Shown here in pieces: positions 1-9,116 of a stretch of 64,000 nucleotides of DNA. Location: the NCBI GenBank assembly GCA_039636865.1, contig CP144172.1, positions 124,001 through 188,000 on the forward strand, in the 5' to 3' direction. The position numbers and the translations under genes were made by a program. The notes beneath the pieces were generated by a model. That model saw only the letters and a list, made by a program, of their open reading frames with translations. It had not been told where the DNA came from and ran no database searches. Numbering within the stretch: position 1 is the stretch's first letter; the number at the start of each line of letters is the position of its first letter. Origin of the DNA: Dermatophilaceae bacterium Sec6.4 (GTDB lineage: Bacteria > Actinomycetota > Actinomycetes > Actinomycetales > Dermatophilaceae).

Positions 1-10
1 CTAGGCTGCA

Positions 11-784
11 ATGGTGGCCAAATCAGTGCAGTCCGTGGAACGGGCTGCCAGCATGCTGCGCCTACTGGCCTCCGAAACCGAGCCGCTTCGCCTGATGCAG
101 GTCTGCACTGCGCTCGATTTGGCGAAGGGCACGACACACGGCCTCTTGCATACGCTGGTCGAGGTGGGTTTCGTCACCCAGGACACTTCGGGCCGCTATC
201 TGCTGTCCCCCGATCTGCCGCATCTCGGGTCCACCCACCTCGACCTCAACGAGTTGCGCTCACTCGGGTTGAACTGGACCGACACGCTGGCCGCGCGCAC
301 CGGTGAGTCGGCTCGACTCGCGGCCTTCCACGATGGCCAGGTCGTGGTTGCCCACCACGTCTTCAGAGCCCGCACCTCCCGATCCCGTCAGGAGGTACAG
401 ACCGGCTTCATGCTCCCCCTGCATGCCAGCGCGCTGGGCAAAGTGCTGCTGGCTTTCGACCCGGGTGCGGCGCGCAGCATCATCGGTACCGACCTCACGA
501 GCCTGACCTTCCGGACCGTGGTCAATCGCAGTCAGCTGATGCGCGAACTCGCCGATGTTCGAGACGACGGATGGGGGGCCTGCGTCGAGGAAGCAGAACC
601 AGACCTGGCGGATATCGCCGCACCGGTACGCGACTCCAGCGGACACGTGGTGGCTGCCATCGGCATCCACGGCGCGGTGGGCAACCTCTGCGACGAGCAG
701 CTGCGGCCGTGGCCGCAGCTGACCCACGAGGTGACGACTGCGGCCCGACAGATCTCCCGTGTCCTTGGTCATGGAGCACTGTGA
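11..784 (+). CDS. IclR-family transcriptional regulator, probably of glycerol catabolism
   Basis: A 257-residue protein with the two-part IclR layout. Residues about 5-65 form a winged helix-turn-helix (the segment around LDLAKGTTHGLLHTL fits the recognition helix), and residues about 80-250 form the effector domain, with the typical LPLHASALGKVLLAF stretch. The ATG at 11 is close to the left edge, so its promoter is mostly outside the window. Its TGA overlaps the ATG of glpK (ATGA), so the two are translationally coupled. IclR-type regulators next to glpK are known in actinobacteria (GylR of Streptomyces), so control of glycerol uptake and oxidation is the likely role. This is inferred from position; the ligand cannot be read from the sequence. 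Confidence 0.9.
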   Translation: MVAKSVQSVERAASMLRLLASETEPLRLMQVCTALDLAKGTTHGLLHTLVEVGFVTQDTSGRYLLSPDLPHLGSTHLDLNELRSLGLNWTDTLAARTGESARLAAFHDGQVVVAHHVFRARTSRSRQEVQTGFMLPLHASALGKVLLAFDPGAARSIIGTDLTSLTFRTVVNRSQLMRELADVRDDGWGACVEEAEPDLADIAAPVRDSSGHVVAAIGIHGAVGNLCDEQLRPWPQLTHEVTTAARQISRVLGHGAL

Positions 785-2289
785 TGAAGCAGCGGTACGT
801 CGCGGCGCTGGATCAGGGCACGACCTCCACCCGATGCATGTTGTTCGACTCACGCGGTCAGATGGTTGCGCTCACCCAGCGTGAACACCGTCAGTACTAC
901 CCACGGCCTGGCTGGGTCGAGCACGACGCCGCCCAGATCTGGGACATCGTGAGCAAGATCGTGCCCCGCACCCTGGCCGATGCAGGCGTGAGCGTGGATC
1001 AGGTGGTCGGTCTGGGTATCACCAATCAACGCGAGACCACCGTGGTGTGGGACCGATACACCGGTGTGCCCGCACACCGGGCCATCGTCTGGCAGGACGT
1101 CCGCACCGCCGACCTGTTGCCCCGGGTCGTCGAGGGGATCGGTGCGCAGGTGATGCAGGAACGCACCGGTCTGCCGTTGTCGACGTACTCCTCGGGACCC
1201 AAACTGCGGTGGCTGCTTGAGCAGGACCCCTCACTGCGGGCCCGCGCAGAACGGGGTGACCTGCTGTTCGGGACGATGGATACCTGGCTCGTCTGGAACC
1301 TGACCGGAGGGCCTGACGGTGGCCGACACGTCACTGACGCCACCAATGCCAGCCGCACCATGTTGATGGATCTGGACACCCTCGACTGGGATGGCGAACT
1401 GTTGGCTGCCATGCGGGTCCCCCGGGCGATGCTTCCCCAGATCGCCCCGACGATCTCGACAATAGGGATGACGCGCAGCCCGGTCGCCGGTATCCCGATC
1501 ACGGCCATGATCGGAGACCAGCAGGCCTCGCTCTTCGGCCAGACCGCGTTGGAGCCGGGCGAAGCCAAATGCACCTTCGGTACCGGCAGCTTCCTGCTGC
1601 TCAATACCGGCACCGAAGCGGTCCGCTCGCGGCGTGGACTGATCACCACCGTGGCCTACGAACTCGAAGGGCAACCTCCGGTGTACGCACTGGAAGGTGC
1701 GATGGCTGTAGCGGGAGCGTTGGTGAAGTGGTGCCGCGACAACCTCGGGCTGATCCGGTCGGTGGCAGAGATCGAGACCCAGGCGCTTACCGTGCAGGAC
1801 AACGGCGGCTGCTACATCGTCCCCGCCTTCGCGGGACTCTTCGCCCCCCACTGGGAGAGCGAGGCGCGCGGCATCATTGTCGGCCTCACCGGTTACGTCA
1901 CCAAGGCGCATATCTGCCGCGCCGTACTCGAAGCCACCGCGTGGCAGACCCGGGAGGTGGTCGAAGCCATGAACCAGGACGCGCAGGTCCCCCTCGCAAC
2001 GATCGCGGTCGACGGTGGGATGACCGCCAACAACCTGCTCATGCAGATAGTCGCCGATGTCCTCGACGTCCCGATTGTGCGGCCGATGATGGCCGAGACC
2101 GTCGCGCTCGGCGCGGCCTACGCCGCAGGGATCGGGGCCGGCTACTGGCCCGACCACCAGGTGTTGCGCGAGTACTGGCAACCGGCAGCGGAATGGCTCC
2201 CCGCGATGGACCCGAACCGGCGCGATGCGGAGTGGGCAAACTGGCGCCGCGCGGTCCGGTCCTCGATCGAATGGGGCCATCGGGATTGA
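784..2289 (+). CDS. glpK: Glycerol kinase
   Basis: 501 residues, the normal length for GlpK, which phosphorylates glycerol with ATP to sn-glycerol 3-phosphate in the cytoplasm. The FGGY-kinase fold is clear: the N-terminal phosphate loop LDQGTTSTR (about residues 9-17), GDQQASLFGQ and FGTGSFLL in the middle, and the C-terminal DGGMTANNLLMQ signature. The ATG at 784 overlaps the IclR stop codon. A GTG one codon upstream is also possible. The frame stays open far upstream inside the regulator gene, but that extension is not coding. glpD follows after a 94-base gap. No glycerol facilitator gene is present in the window. Confidence 0.97.
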   Translation: MKQRYVAALDQGTTSTRCMLFDSRGQMVALTQREHRQYYPRPGWVEHDAAQIWDIVSKIVPRTLADAGVSVDQVVGLGITNQRETTVVWDRYTGVPAHRAIVWQDVRTADLLPRVVEGIGAQVMQERTGLPLSTYSSGPKLRWLLEQDPSLRARAERGDLLFGTMDTWLVWNLTGGPDGGRHVTDATNASRTMLMDLDTLDWDGELLAAMRVPRAMLPQIAPTISTIGMTRSPVAGIPITAMIGDQQASLFGQTALEPGEAKCTFGTGSFLLLNTGTEAVRSRRGLITTVAYELEGQPPVYALEGAMAVAGALVKWCRDNLGLIRSVAEIETQALTVQDNGGCYIVPAFAGLFAPHWESEARGIIVGLTGYVTKAHICRAVLEATAWQTREVVEAMNQDAQVPLATIAVDGGMTANNLLMQIVADVLDVPIVRPMMAETVALGAAYAAGIGAGYWPDHQVLREYWQPAAEWLPAMDPNRRDAEWANWRRAVRSSIEWGHRD

Positions 2290-2383
2290 CCACCGGACGG
2301 TGCGTGACGAACTGCCCGACTGCCCAGGTGGCTCCGGACATGCATAAACTCACAATCGACGTCAACCAACGAGGAGCCACGAC

Positions 2384-4111
2384 ATGGTGATGCAACCCTT
2401 CAGCGCGACGCTTTCGCCTGAACAGCACCAGCAGGCCTGGAATGACCTGCAGAACATCCACTTCGACGTGCTCGTCATCGGTGGTGGAGTCACCGGCGCT
2501 GGAGCAGCCCTGGACGCTGCGACCCGCGGTCTCAAGGTGGCGATGGTCGAGGCCCGCGACTTCGCGAGCGGTACGTCCTCCCGCAGCAGCAAGCTGTTCC
2601 ACGGCGGTTTGCGATACCTGGAGCAGCTGAACTTCAGCCTCGTTGCCGAAGCGCTCAAAGAGCGCGAGATGATGATGACGACGATTGCGCCGCACCTGGT
2701 GCACCCGGTGCCTTTCCTCTACCCGCTGAGCCACCGGGTCTGGGAACGGCCCTACGTCGCCAGCGGTCTGATGCTCTACGACAACATCAACGGCAAGCAG
2801 TCGGTGCCGCGACAGAAGCACCTGACCCGGACCGGTGCGCTGCGCCTCTTCCCGAGCCTCAAGAAGGACGCGCTGACCGGCGCCGTCCGGTATTTCGACG
2901 CTCAGGCCGACGATGCCCGGCACACCATGACGGTGGTTCGCACGGCCGCCAACTACGGGGCTGTCGTCCGCAACTCCACCGAGGTCGTCAAGATGCTCAA
3001 GGAAGCCGATCGGGTGGTCGGTGCGGTCGTCCGCGATGTCGAGAGCAGCGAAGAGATCGAGGTCAAGGCGAAGGTCGTCGTCAACGCGACCGGCGTCTGG
3101 ACCGACGACGTGCAGAAGATGGCCGGGGGCCGGGGCAGATTCCATGTCCGGGCGTCCAAGGGCGTGCACATCCTGGTGCCGCGCGATCGAATCGCCGGCG
3201 AGGTCGGCCTGATCCTGCGCACCGAGAAGTCAGTGCTCTTCGTCATCCCGTTCGGTCAGCAGTGGATCATCGGGACCACCGACACGGACTGGGTCTACGA
3301 CCTCGCGCATCCGGCCGCAACATCCAAGGACATCGACTACATCCTCGAACACGTCAACACGGTGCTGACCACCCCGATCGACCGCGACGACATCCTCGGC
3401 GTGTACTCGGGCCTGCGCCCGCTGCTCGCCGGCGAGAGCGAGGACACCAGCCAGTTGTCGCGTGAGCATGCAGTTGCGCGTCCGCAGCCCGGTCTGATCT
3501 CGATCGCCGGTGGCAAGTACACGACGTACCGGGTGATGGCCGTCGACGCCATCGACGCGTGCGCGGAGGATCTCGGTGAGCTCAAGCCGTCGGTCACCCA
3601 GTACGTGCCGCTGATCGGCGCGGAGGGCTACAAGGCGATGCTCAACCTCAAGCACGAACTCGCCGCCGAGACCGGTCTGTCAGACTGGCGGATCGAGCAC
3701 TTGCTCGGTCGGTACGGCTCCAAGCTGCACGAGCTGCTTGCACTCGGTGACGACGACCCGTCGATGCTCGAGCCGGTCAAGAACGCGGAGCAGTACCTGC
3801 GTGCCGAGTTCAAGTACGCCGTGACACATGAAGGCGCCAAGCACATCACCGACGTGCTGGCCCGGCGGACCCGCATCTCGATCAACACCAAGCACCGGGG
3901 CACTGACTGCGTTCAGGAATGCGCGCAGATCATGGGCGCCGAGCTCGGCTGGGACGAGGCTACGACAGAGCACGAGGTTGCTGCGTACGTCGAGCGGGTC
4001 CAGGCAGAGCGGGCGAGCCAGGAGCTGATGACCGACGAAGAGTCGGACGCCGCGCGCCGCGAAGCTGCCGAAACCCGTGGTGGGCTGCGTCAGGTCACCG
4101 CGACGAAATAG
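2384..4111 (+). CDS. glpD: Aerobic glycerol-3-phosphate dehydrogenase
   Basis: 575 residues. The enzyme oxidises glycerol 3-phosphate to DHAP at the membrane and passes electrons through FAD to quinone. The N-terminal dinucleotide fold VIGGGVTGAGAALDAATRG (about residues 30-48) and the GlpD signature SSRSSKLFHGGLRYLEQ are intact, and the C-terminal cap domain (about 400-550) is present. A GAGGAG ribosome site lies 10 bases before the ATG. It runs in the same direction as glpK, 94 bases downstream, and completes the glycerol-to-DHAP route. The gap may hold its own promoter, but I see no clear boxes. Confidence 0.97.
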   Translation: MVMQPFSATLSPEQHQQAWNDLQNIHFDVLVIGGGVTGAGAALDAATRGLKVAMVEARDFASGTSSRSSKLFHGGLRYLEQLNFSLVAEALKEREMMMTTIAPHLVHPVPFLYPLSHRVWERPYVASGLMLYDNINGKQSVPRQKHLTRTGALRLFPSLKKDALTGAVRYFDAQADDARHTMTVVRTAANYGAVVRNSTEVVKMLKEADRVVGAVVRDVESSEEIEVKAKVVVNATGVWTDDVQKMAGGRGRFHVRASKGVHILVPRDRIAGEVGLILRTEKSVLFVIPFGQQWIIGTTDTDWVYDLAHPAATSKDIDYILEHVNTVLTTPIDRDDILGVYSGLRPLLAGESEDTSQLSREHAVARPQPGLISIAGGKYTTYRVMAVDAIDACAEDLGELKPSVTQYVPLIGAEGYKAMLNLKHELAAETGLSDWRIEHLLGRYGSKLHELLALGDDDPSMLEPVKNAEQYLRAEFKYAVTHEGAKHITDVLARRTRISINTKHRGTDCVQECAQIMGAELGWDEATTEHEVAAYVERVQAERASQELMTDEESDAARREAAETRGGLRQVTATK

Positions 4112-4128
4112 ATCTGGGATACAGCGCG

Positions 4129-4181
4129 CCAGGCCCGATCTGTCAAAGGCTTCCCACAGGTAAGACACAGGTCGGGCCTGG
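4129..4181. terminator. Imperfect stem region after glpD, possible terminator
   Basis: Ten-base arms CCAGGCCCGA (4129-4138) and TCGGGCCTGG (4172-4181) are perfectly complementary. The 33 bases between them contain a smaller CTGT/ACAG stem. No T-run follows. It lies between glpD and the response regulator gene, so a termination role is likely but not proven. Confidence 0.4.
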
Positions 4182-4214
4182 ACGGCGTACAGGGCAAACC
4201 GGTCTACTGGGCGT

Positions 4215-4934
4215 ATGGCTTCTCCTGCGTTGAAACATCCCGATGGCAGCAAGGTGCGTGTGCTGGTCGTCGATGACGAGTCCAACCTCGCCGAGTTGCT
4301 CAGCATGGCGCTGCGCTACGAGGGGTGGGACATCAAATCTGCGGGCACCGGATCCAGCGCGGTGCGGGTCGCCAAAGAGTTCAAACCGGATGCCGTCGTG
4401 CTCGATATCATGCTGCCGGACTTCGACGGTATGGAGGTGCTGCGGCGGCTGCGCGATGACGATCCCACGCTCCCGGTGCTCTTCCTCACCGCGCGGGACT
4501 CCGTCGAGGACCGGATCGCGGGCCTCACGGCGGGCGGTGACGACTATGTCACCAAACCGTTCAGCTTGGAGGAGGTCGTCGCGCGGGTCCGCGCGCTGCT
4601 ACGACGCTCGGTGCAGTTGACCGAGCCGGCCTCCCCCACCCTGGCCGTCGGCGACCTCACCCTCGATGAGGACAGCCACGAAGTAATGCGCGCCGGGATC
4701 GAAATCACCTTGACCGCAACGGAGTTCGAATTGTTGCGGTACCTCATGCGGAACCCGAAGCGGGTGCTGTCCAAGACGCAGATTCTGGACCGGGTCTGGC
4801 ATTACGACTTCGGTGGCCAGGCCAACGTCGTCGAGCTCTACATCTCCTACCTGCGTAAGAAGATCGATGCCGGTCGTGCCCCGATGATCCACACCATGCG
4901 GGGCGCCGGATACGTGCTCAAGCCCGCCGCCTGA
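4215..4934 (+). CDS. OmpR/PhoB-family response regulator
   Basis: 239 residues. The receiver domain (about 14-125) has the acidic pair D20-D21, the phospho-acceptor D64 in VVLDIMLPD, and the conserved K114 in YVTKPF. The C-terminal winged helix (about 145-236) shows the OmpR pattern LTATEFELLRYLMRNP, VLSKTQILDRVW and VVELYISYLRKKID. It is followed 18 bases later by its sensor kinase. It resembles the PhoP/TcrA-type regulators of actinobacteria, but the regulon cannot be read from the sequence, so no gene symbol is given. Confidence 0.95.
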   Translation: MASPALKHPDGSKVRVLVVDDESNLAELLSMALRYEGWDIKSAGTGSSAVRVAKEFKPDAVVLDIMLPDFDGMEVLRRLRDDDPTLPVLFLTARDSVEDRIAGLTAGGDDYVTKPFSLEEVVARVRALLRRSVQLTEPASPTLAVGDLTLDEDSHEVMRAGIEITLTATEFELLRYLMRNPKRVLSKTQILDRVWHYDFGGQANVVELYISYLRKKIDAGRAPMIHTMRGAGYVLKPAA

Positions 4935-4952
4935 GCATCCGCGCCGCTGACA

Positions 4953-6470
4953 GTGAATACTGCCCTGCGCCCCTCCGGGTGGACACTGCGAACGAAGCTG
5001 GTCTCGTCGGTGCTGGCGCTGACGGTGTTCGTGATCTTCGGTATCGGTGCACTCATCGTCTGGGAGTTGCAGCGCACCCTGCACAACAAGGTCGACAGTC
5101 AGCTGACTACCTCAGCACAACAGATCAAAAACGGTCCCCCCGATTCTGCAGCCCTCGCCAACCAAGGCAATGGCAGCGGCGACTCACTTCAGGTGGACAT
5201 GTCTGGCGGTCAGATAATTTGCTCCGACCCCACTGGTAGCTACATCTTCCCCAACTGCAACCAGGGCCAGCGTCGAGCGAACATCTATCGCCTGGGTGAG
5301 AGACCCATCCGGCTCACTGATCGTCAGGTGCAGCTCATGCTGAATACCCACCTGAGCATGCGACCCAGCACTGTGACGCTCCACAAGACGGTTCAATACC
5401 GGGTTGTCGAAGTGCAGCACTCAGTGCCGTTGGTGAACCAGCAGCCCATCGAGGTCACGACGATCATCGGGTTGCCGCTGCGTGACAACAAGGACACCGT
5501 GCAGCGGGCGGCGTTGGCCGTCATCTTGTTGTCTGTAGCCGGACTGATCCTGGTCGGACTCGGGTCGGCCTACCTGGTGCGTCGCAATCTGGAGCCGCTA
5601 CGCCGAGTCGCGGCGACGGCAACCCGGGTCTCCACCTTGCCGCTGTCCACCGGTGAAGTCATCATGCAGGAGCGCGTCGCGCCGTCCGACACCGACGAGC
5701 GCACAGAGGTCGGCCAGGTGGGCGCGGCGCTGAACCAGATGCTCGACCACGTGACGGGTGCGCTGACCGCCCGCCAGGAGAGTGAGACTCGAGTACGGCA
5801 GTTCGTTGCCGACGCCAGTCACGAGCTACGGACACCGCTCGCATCGATCCGTGGGTATGCCGAGCTGTCCCGTCGCGAGCATGAACCGGTCCCCGAGGGC
5901 GTGCAGCATGCGATGAGCCGCATCGAGTCGGAGTCGACCCGGATGACGGCCCTGGTCGAGGACCTGCTGCTGCTGGCACGCCTGGACTCCGGACGACCCT
6001 TGGAACGGGAGCCGGTCGATGTGACCCTGCTGGTGATGGAGACGACCTCCGACGCCCGAGCGGCCGGACCCGACCACCGGTGGGCTCTGGACCTTCCGGA
6101 GGAACCCGCTGAGATGATCGGCGACGAAGCGCGGATCAGGCAGGTCCTGATCAATGTGCTGGCGAACGCCCGACGGCACACGCCACCGGGCACGTTGATC
6201 ACCACCCGCGTCGGCGACACGAGATACGAGACGGTCATCCGCGTCACGGACAACGGCCCGGGTATTCCCCCGGAGCTGCTCCCACACATCTTCGAACGGT
6301 TCATCCGCGGCGACTCCGCACGGACCCGCACCGAGGGGTCGACCGGGCTGGGGCTGGCGATCGTCTCGGCCGTCGTCAGCGCGCACGGCGGTCGCCTGGA
6401 GGTCGCGTCACAACCGGGCGAAACATCGTTCACCATCTATCTGCCGCGTGCCGCAGCAGTGCCAACCTGA
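4953..6470 (+). CDS. Membrane sensor histidine kinase
   Basis: 505 residues starting with GTG. A first membrane helix lies at about 15-38, an extracytoplasmic sensor region of about 140 residues follows, and a second helix lies at about 185-208. Then come a HAMP linker, a HisKA domain with phospho-acceptor H290 in DASHELRTPLASIRGY, and an ATPase domain with N-box LINVLANARRHTP, G1 VTDNGPGIPPE and G2 STGLGLAIV. It is the partner of the response regulator 18 bases upstream. The sensor loop contains two cysteines (about C90 and C102) that could form a disulfide outside the cell, which is inference. The signal sensed is unknown. Confidence 0.95.
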   Translation: MNTALRPSGWTLRTKLVSSVLALTVFVIFGIGALIVWELQRTLHNKVDSQLTTSAQQIKNGPPDSAALANQGNGSGDSLQVDMSGGQIICSDPTGSYIFPNCNQGQRRANIYRLGERPIRLTDRQVQLMLNTHLSMRPSTVTLHKTVQYRVVEVQHSVPLVNQQPIEVTTIIGLPLRDNKDTVQRAALAVILLSVAGLILVGLGSAYLVRRNLEPLRRVAATATRVSTLPLSTGEVIMQERVAPSDTDERTEVGQVGAALNQMLDHVTGALTARQESETRVRQFVADASHELRTPLASIRGYAELSRREHEPVPEGVQHAMSRIESESTRMTALVEDLLLLARLDSGRPLEREPVDVTLLVMETTSDARAAGPDHRWALDLPEEPAEMIGDEARIRQVLINVLANARRHTPPGTLITTRVGDTRYETVIRVTDNGPGIPPELLPHIFERFIRGDSARTRTEGSTGLGLAIVSAVVSAHGGRLEVASQPGETSFTIYLPRAAAVPT

Positions 6471-6516
6471 GCAGTGACAACCTGAGCGGATGATCGCGGG
6501 AGATGTCGAACATGCA

Positions 6517-6546
6517 GACAGCCCGAGCCGGCTGGCTCGGGCTGTC
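6517..6546. terminator. Hairpin after the histidine kinase gene
   Basis: Perfect 13-base arms GACAGCCCGAGCC and GGCTCGGGCTGTC around a four-base loop. No T-run follows on either strand. It sits 47 bases after the kinase stop and 29 bases from the 3' end of the convergent tRNA-Ser, so it may serve both. Confidence 0.75.
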
Positions 6547-6574
6547 ATCCGATGTCGTTGCTGACATCACTGTG

Positions 6575-6666
6575 CGGAGGCGGAGGGATTTGAACCCTCG
6601 ATGGGGTTTTAAGCCCCAAACCCGCTTAGCAGGCGGGCGCCATAGACCTGACTAGGCGACGCCTCC
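6575..6666 (-). tRNA. tRNA-Ser (anticodon GCT)
   Basis: Read on the minus strand, the 5' acceptor arm GGAGGCG (6666-6660) pairs with CGCCTCC (6582-6576). The anticodon stem CCCGC/GCGGG encloses the loop CTGCTAA, giving anticodon GCT, which reads AGC/AGU serine codons. A long variable arm (GGGGCTT/AAACCCC region) and the T-arm GAGGG-TTCAAAT-CCCTC confirm a class II serine tRNA of 92 nt. The 3' CCA is not encoded. Confidence 0.96.
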
Positions 6667-6815
6667 AAATGCAAGCGTCCGCAAGGTTACCGGGGTCCTC
6701 GCGCCGGACCAAACCGGCCACTACAGATCGAACGCTGGGGTGCCGGTGCCGTAGTAGTGGACAATGGCGGACACTGAGCTTGACCTGTTGCAGGACCAAC
6801 ACGCGGAAGTAGGAC

Positions 6816-8411
6816 ATGGCGGAACGTGGCGGACCCGATCCATCAGACCATCGGGCACAGCTGCCTCGGTCGAGTCGTGATGGCTCCGGCAAGGTGGCGC
6901 CGCAACGAGGTCCTGCATCGGACACCGGATCCACCCCGTCCCGGCACGACGTCCGCGAATCACGCGTCCACGAAGTACGACGGGCGATGTTGCTGACAGC
7001 GTTGAGCGCGGTGCTACCCGGACTGGGGCTCGTGTTCACCCGCAAGCGCCGCCTCGGCCTGCAGCTGCTGGTCGGATCGGCTGTCGCCGTCGCGATCCTG
7101 CTGTGGCTGCTCCTTCGTAACGGTGTCATCCGAGGTGCTGCAAGTCTGCTGTCCACCGGTGGGTTGTACTTTCTGCTCTTCGTCTGCCTGATCGGGGGGC
7201 TGCTGTGGCTCGGCGCGATCGTCGCCACGTACGCCGAGACGACCGGTCGACGGTGGCCCCATCAGACCCGGTGGATGCACCGTCTCTTCGCGGTCATGCT
7301 CTGCGTGGCGGTAGGAGTGCCGGCTGCTGTCGCGTCGAACTACGTGTGGGTCACCAAAGGCACCCTGGACACCGTCTTCACCGGCCGGTACGGAGGACGC
7401 GATGCCGGTCAACGGGGCCCGGTCGGCGGCACCGACCCCTGGAAGTCGGTCCCCCGCGTCAACATGCTCTTCCTCGGCTCCGACGCCGGCGCCGACCGCA
7501 CAGGCGTACGCACCGATTCGATCATGGTGGCCAGCATCGACACGCACACCGGCGACACGACACTGGTCAGCGTCCCCCGCAACCTGGAGCGGGTGCCTTT
7601 CCCCGCGACCAACCCGCTGCACAAGATCTACCCGAACGGCTTTTACTGCCCGTCGCGCGGCGCAGGTCACGACTGCCTGATGGACGCCATCTGGACCGAG
7701 GCGGGCACCAACTATCCGGCCCTTTTCCCCAAGGACGAGAAGAACCCCGGGCTGGACACCACGCGTGAGGTGGTCAGCGCGATCGTCGGGATGCCGATCG
7801 ACTACACCGTCGTGATCGACCTGCTCGGCTTCCAGCGGCTGGTCGACGCCATGGGCGGAGTGAAAATCAACGTCCCGAAGGGCGGCATCGCGATCGGCGG
7901 CAGGATCGCGAACGGTCGCATCGTGCCGGGCAGCATCACCGGTCGCGTCCCGGAGGGCTACCGGAAGCTGAACGGGAATCAGGCGCTGTGGTACTCCCGC
8001 AGCCGCGTGGAGAACAGCGACGATGATCGCACGAGGCGTCAACGCTGCATGGTCAATGCCCTGATCGACCAGGCCAACCCGTTCACCATGGTCACCAAGT
8101 TCACCGACGTGATGGCAGTGGCCCGTCAGAGCATCACGATGGACGTGCCCCAGAGCCGCTTGGACGCCTTCGCCACCCTGGTCACCAGGATGAAGAAAGG
8201 GAATGTACGCAGCGTCAACTTGAGTTACCCGACCATCGCAAGCGGTAATCCCGACTTCGCGAAGATCAAGCGCCTGGTCAAGAGCGCCATTGACCGCCCA
8301 CACACGGTCAAAAAGCCGACTCCCGCTAAAACGACGACCCCGGGTAGCTCCTCGAGCCCCTCTCCCAGCACCACCGCGAAGCCCATCGAGAACACCTCCG
8401 ACTCCTGCTGA
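6816..8411 (+). CDS. LytR-CpsA-Psr (LCP) family cell-wall glycopolymer ligase
   Basis: 531 residues. A charged, disordered N-terminus (about 1-55) is followed by three or four hydrophobic helices (about 57-170). The extracytoplasmic LCP domain (about 210-420) shows NMLFLGSDAG, RTDSIMVASID, VSVPRNLERVPFP and, further on, QALWYSRSR and DDRTRRQRCM, which carry the arginines and aspartates that bind the lipid pyrophosphate. A Ser/Thr/Pro tail ends the protein. LCP enzymes attach teichoic-acid-like or arabinogalactan-type polymers to peptidoglycan outside the membrane. The extra N-terminal helices are more than the usual single anchor. The start at 6816 follows a GGAAG motif; a later start at the first helix is possible. 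Confidence 0.9.
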   Translation: MAERGGPDPSDHRAQLPRSSRDGSGKVAPQRGPASDTGSTPSRHDVRESRVHEVRRAMLLTALSAVLPGLGLVFTRKRRLGLQLLVGSAVAVAILLWLLLRNGVIRGAASLLSTGGLYFLLFVCLIGGLLWLGAIVATYAETTGRRWPHQTRWMHRLFAVMLCVAVGVPAAVASNYVWVTKGTLDTVFTGRYGGRDAGQRGPVGGTDPWKSVPRVNMLFLGSDAGADRTGVRTDSIMVASIDTHTGDTTLVSVPRNLERVPFPATNPLHKIYPNGFYCPSRGAGHDCLMDAIWTEAGTNYPALFPKDEKNPGLDTTREVVSAIVGMPIDYTVVIDLLGFQRLVDAMGGVKINVPKGGIAIGGRIANGRIVPGSITGRVPEGYRKLNGNQALWYSRSRVENSDDDRTRRQRCMVNALIDQANPFTMVTKFTDVMAVARQSITMDVPQSRLDAFATLVTRMKKGNVRSVNLSYPTIASGNPDFAKIKRLVKSAIDRPHTVKKPTPAKTTTPGSSSSPSPSTTAKPIENTSDSC

Positions 8412-8483
8412 AACGTCGCTCACGGTCGACCGGTGCGCTCACTCAGCACCGATTGACCGCGCGGAATCATCCACCAAGACGAC

Positions 8484-8520
8484 AGAATGCCCCACCACCC
8501 TGCGGGTGGTGGGGCATTCT
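8484..8520. terminator. Strong bidirectional hairpin between the LCP and csp genes
   Basis: Long arms AGAATGCCCCACCACC and GGTGGTGGGGCATTCT around a five-base core. It lies between two convergent genes, 72 bases after the LCP stop and 51 bases from the csp stop. There is no T-run on either side. Confidence 0.85.
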
Positions 8521-8571
8521 GCAGGAGGTCTATCGCGGCGAGCCGCGGTGCTCCTTAAGCCTGTTGGTGAC

Positions 8572-8775
8572 TCAGGCGTTGACGACGTTGGTCGCCTGCG
8601 GGCCCTTGTCGCCCTGGGTGATCTCGAACTCCACGCGCTGCGCTTCGTCGAGGCTCTTGTATCCGTTGGTCTGGATGGCGGAGTAGTGAACGAAAACGTC
8701 CGGTCCCCCACCGTCCTGAGCGATGAAGCCGAAGCCCTTTTCAGCGTTGAACCACTTGACGGTGCCCTGTGCCAT
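8572..8775 (-). CDS. Cold-shock protein (CspA family)
   Basis: 67 residues, a single OB-fold cold-shock domain that binds single-stranded RNA and DNA. RNP1 KGFGFI and RNP2 VFVHYS are intact, and the start [18 protein letters not shown] is the classic one. The reading frame stays open upstream for 88 more codons, but those residues look nothing like the family. A GAGAG motif precedes the ATG at 8775. The long GC-rich leader with a hairpin (8882-8904) fits the post-transcriptional control usual for this family. Confidence 0.97.
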   Translation of the reverse strand: MAQGTVKWFNAEKGFGFIAQDGGGPDVFVHYSAIQTNGYKSLDEAQRVEFEITQGDKGPQATNVVNA

Positions 8776-8881
8776 GAGCGGTAACTCTCTATCTTTTCTG
8801 GAATGGAACTCCACTTGTGCGAAACTCCGGCTGCCGTTGGGAGGTGCCCCGCAGAGCGTGAACCGTGGCCCACATACAAAA

Positions 8882-8904
8882 TGCCCGCTAACCTGCTGCG
8901 GGCA
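8882..8904 (-). promoter_or_regulatory. Terminator-like hairpin in the csp leader
   Basis: On the minus strand, TGCCCGC and GCGGGCA are separated by nine bases and followed directly by TTTTG. It lies 107 bases upstream of the csp start codon. It could be an attenuator or anti-cold structure in the csp 5' leader, or a terminator for transcription coming from further upstream. The sequence alone does not decide. Confidence 0.5.
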
Positions 8905-9116
8905 CTTCATCGTCCTGCGAGAAACTCCAACTGCAACCAAGTAGGACGCTAGCACGAATGCATGGACGGCGCCTACCCCCCGTGAGCCACCACATCGACC
9001 CGGCCCACCTCTTGTCCTACGCCGTGCCCCATCTGACATCGCGCACCGTCATCCACGCATCCAGAAGACACCCGTGCGTCGCCATGGCTACCGCAACGCC
9101 GACCTGCAAGGCCGCG
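8905..9116. other. Non-coding gap upstream of csp and downstream of the acyl-CoA ligase gene
   Basis: This stretch should hold the csp promoter near its left end. The remainder, up to the ligase stop codon, shows no convincing ORF, RNA gene, repeat or hairpin. Confidence 0.5.

Noticed and set aside
1231..2280. Long open frame antisense to glpK (349 codons), and similar long frames opposite glpD, the EtfD-like gene, both ABC exporter genes and the MFS gene
   Set aside because: They lie wholly opposite genes with clear families, have no recognisable domains and are rich in Arg, Gly, His and Pro, as expected for antisense frames in GC-rich DNA.
8572..9039. A 155-residue extended version of the cold-shock protein
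   Set aside because: Only the last 67 residues match the family; the extension is low-complexity and runs through the GC-rich leader with its hairpin.
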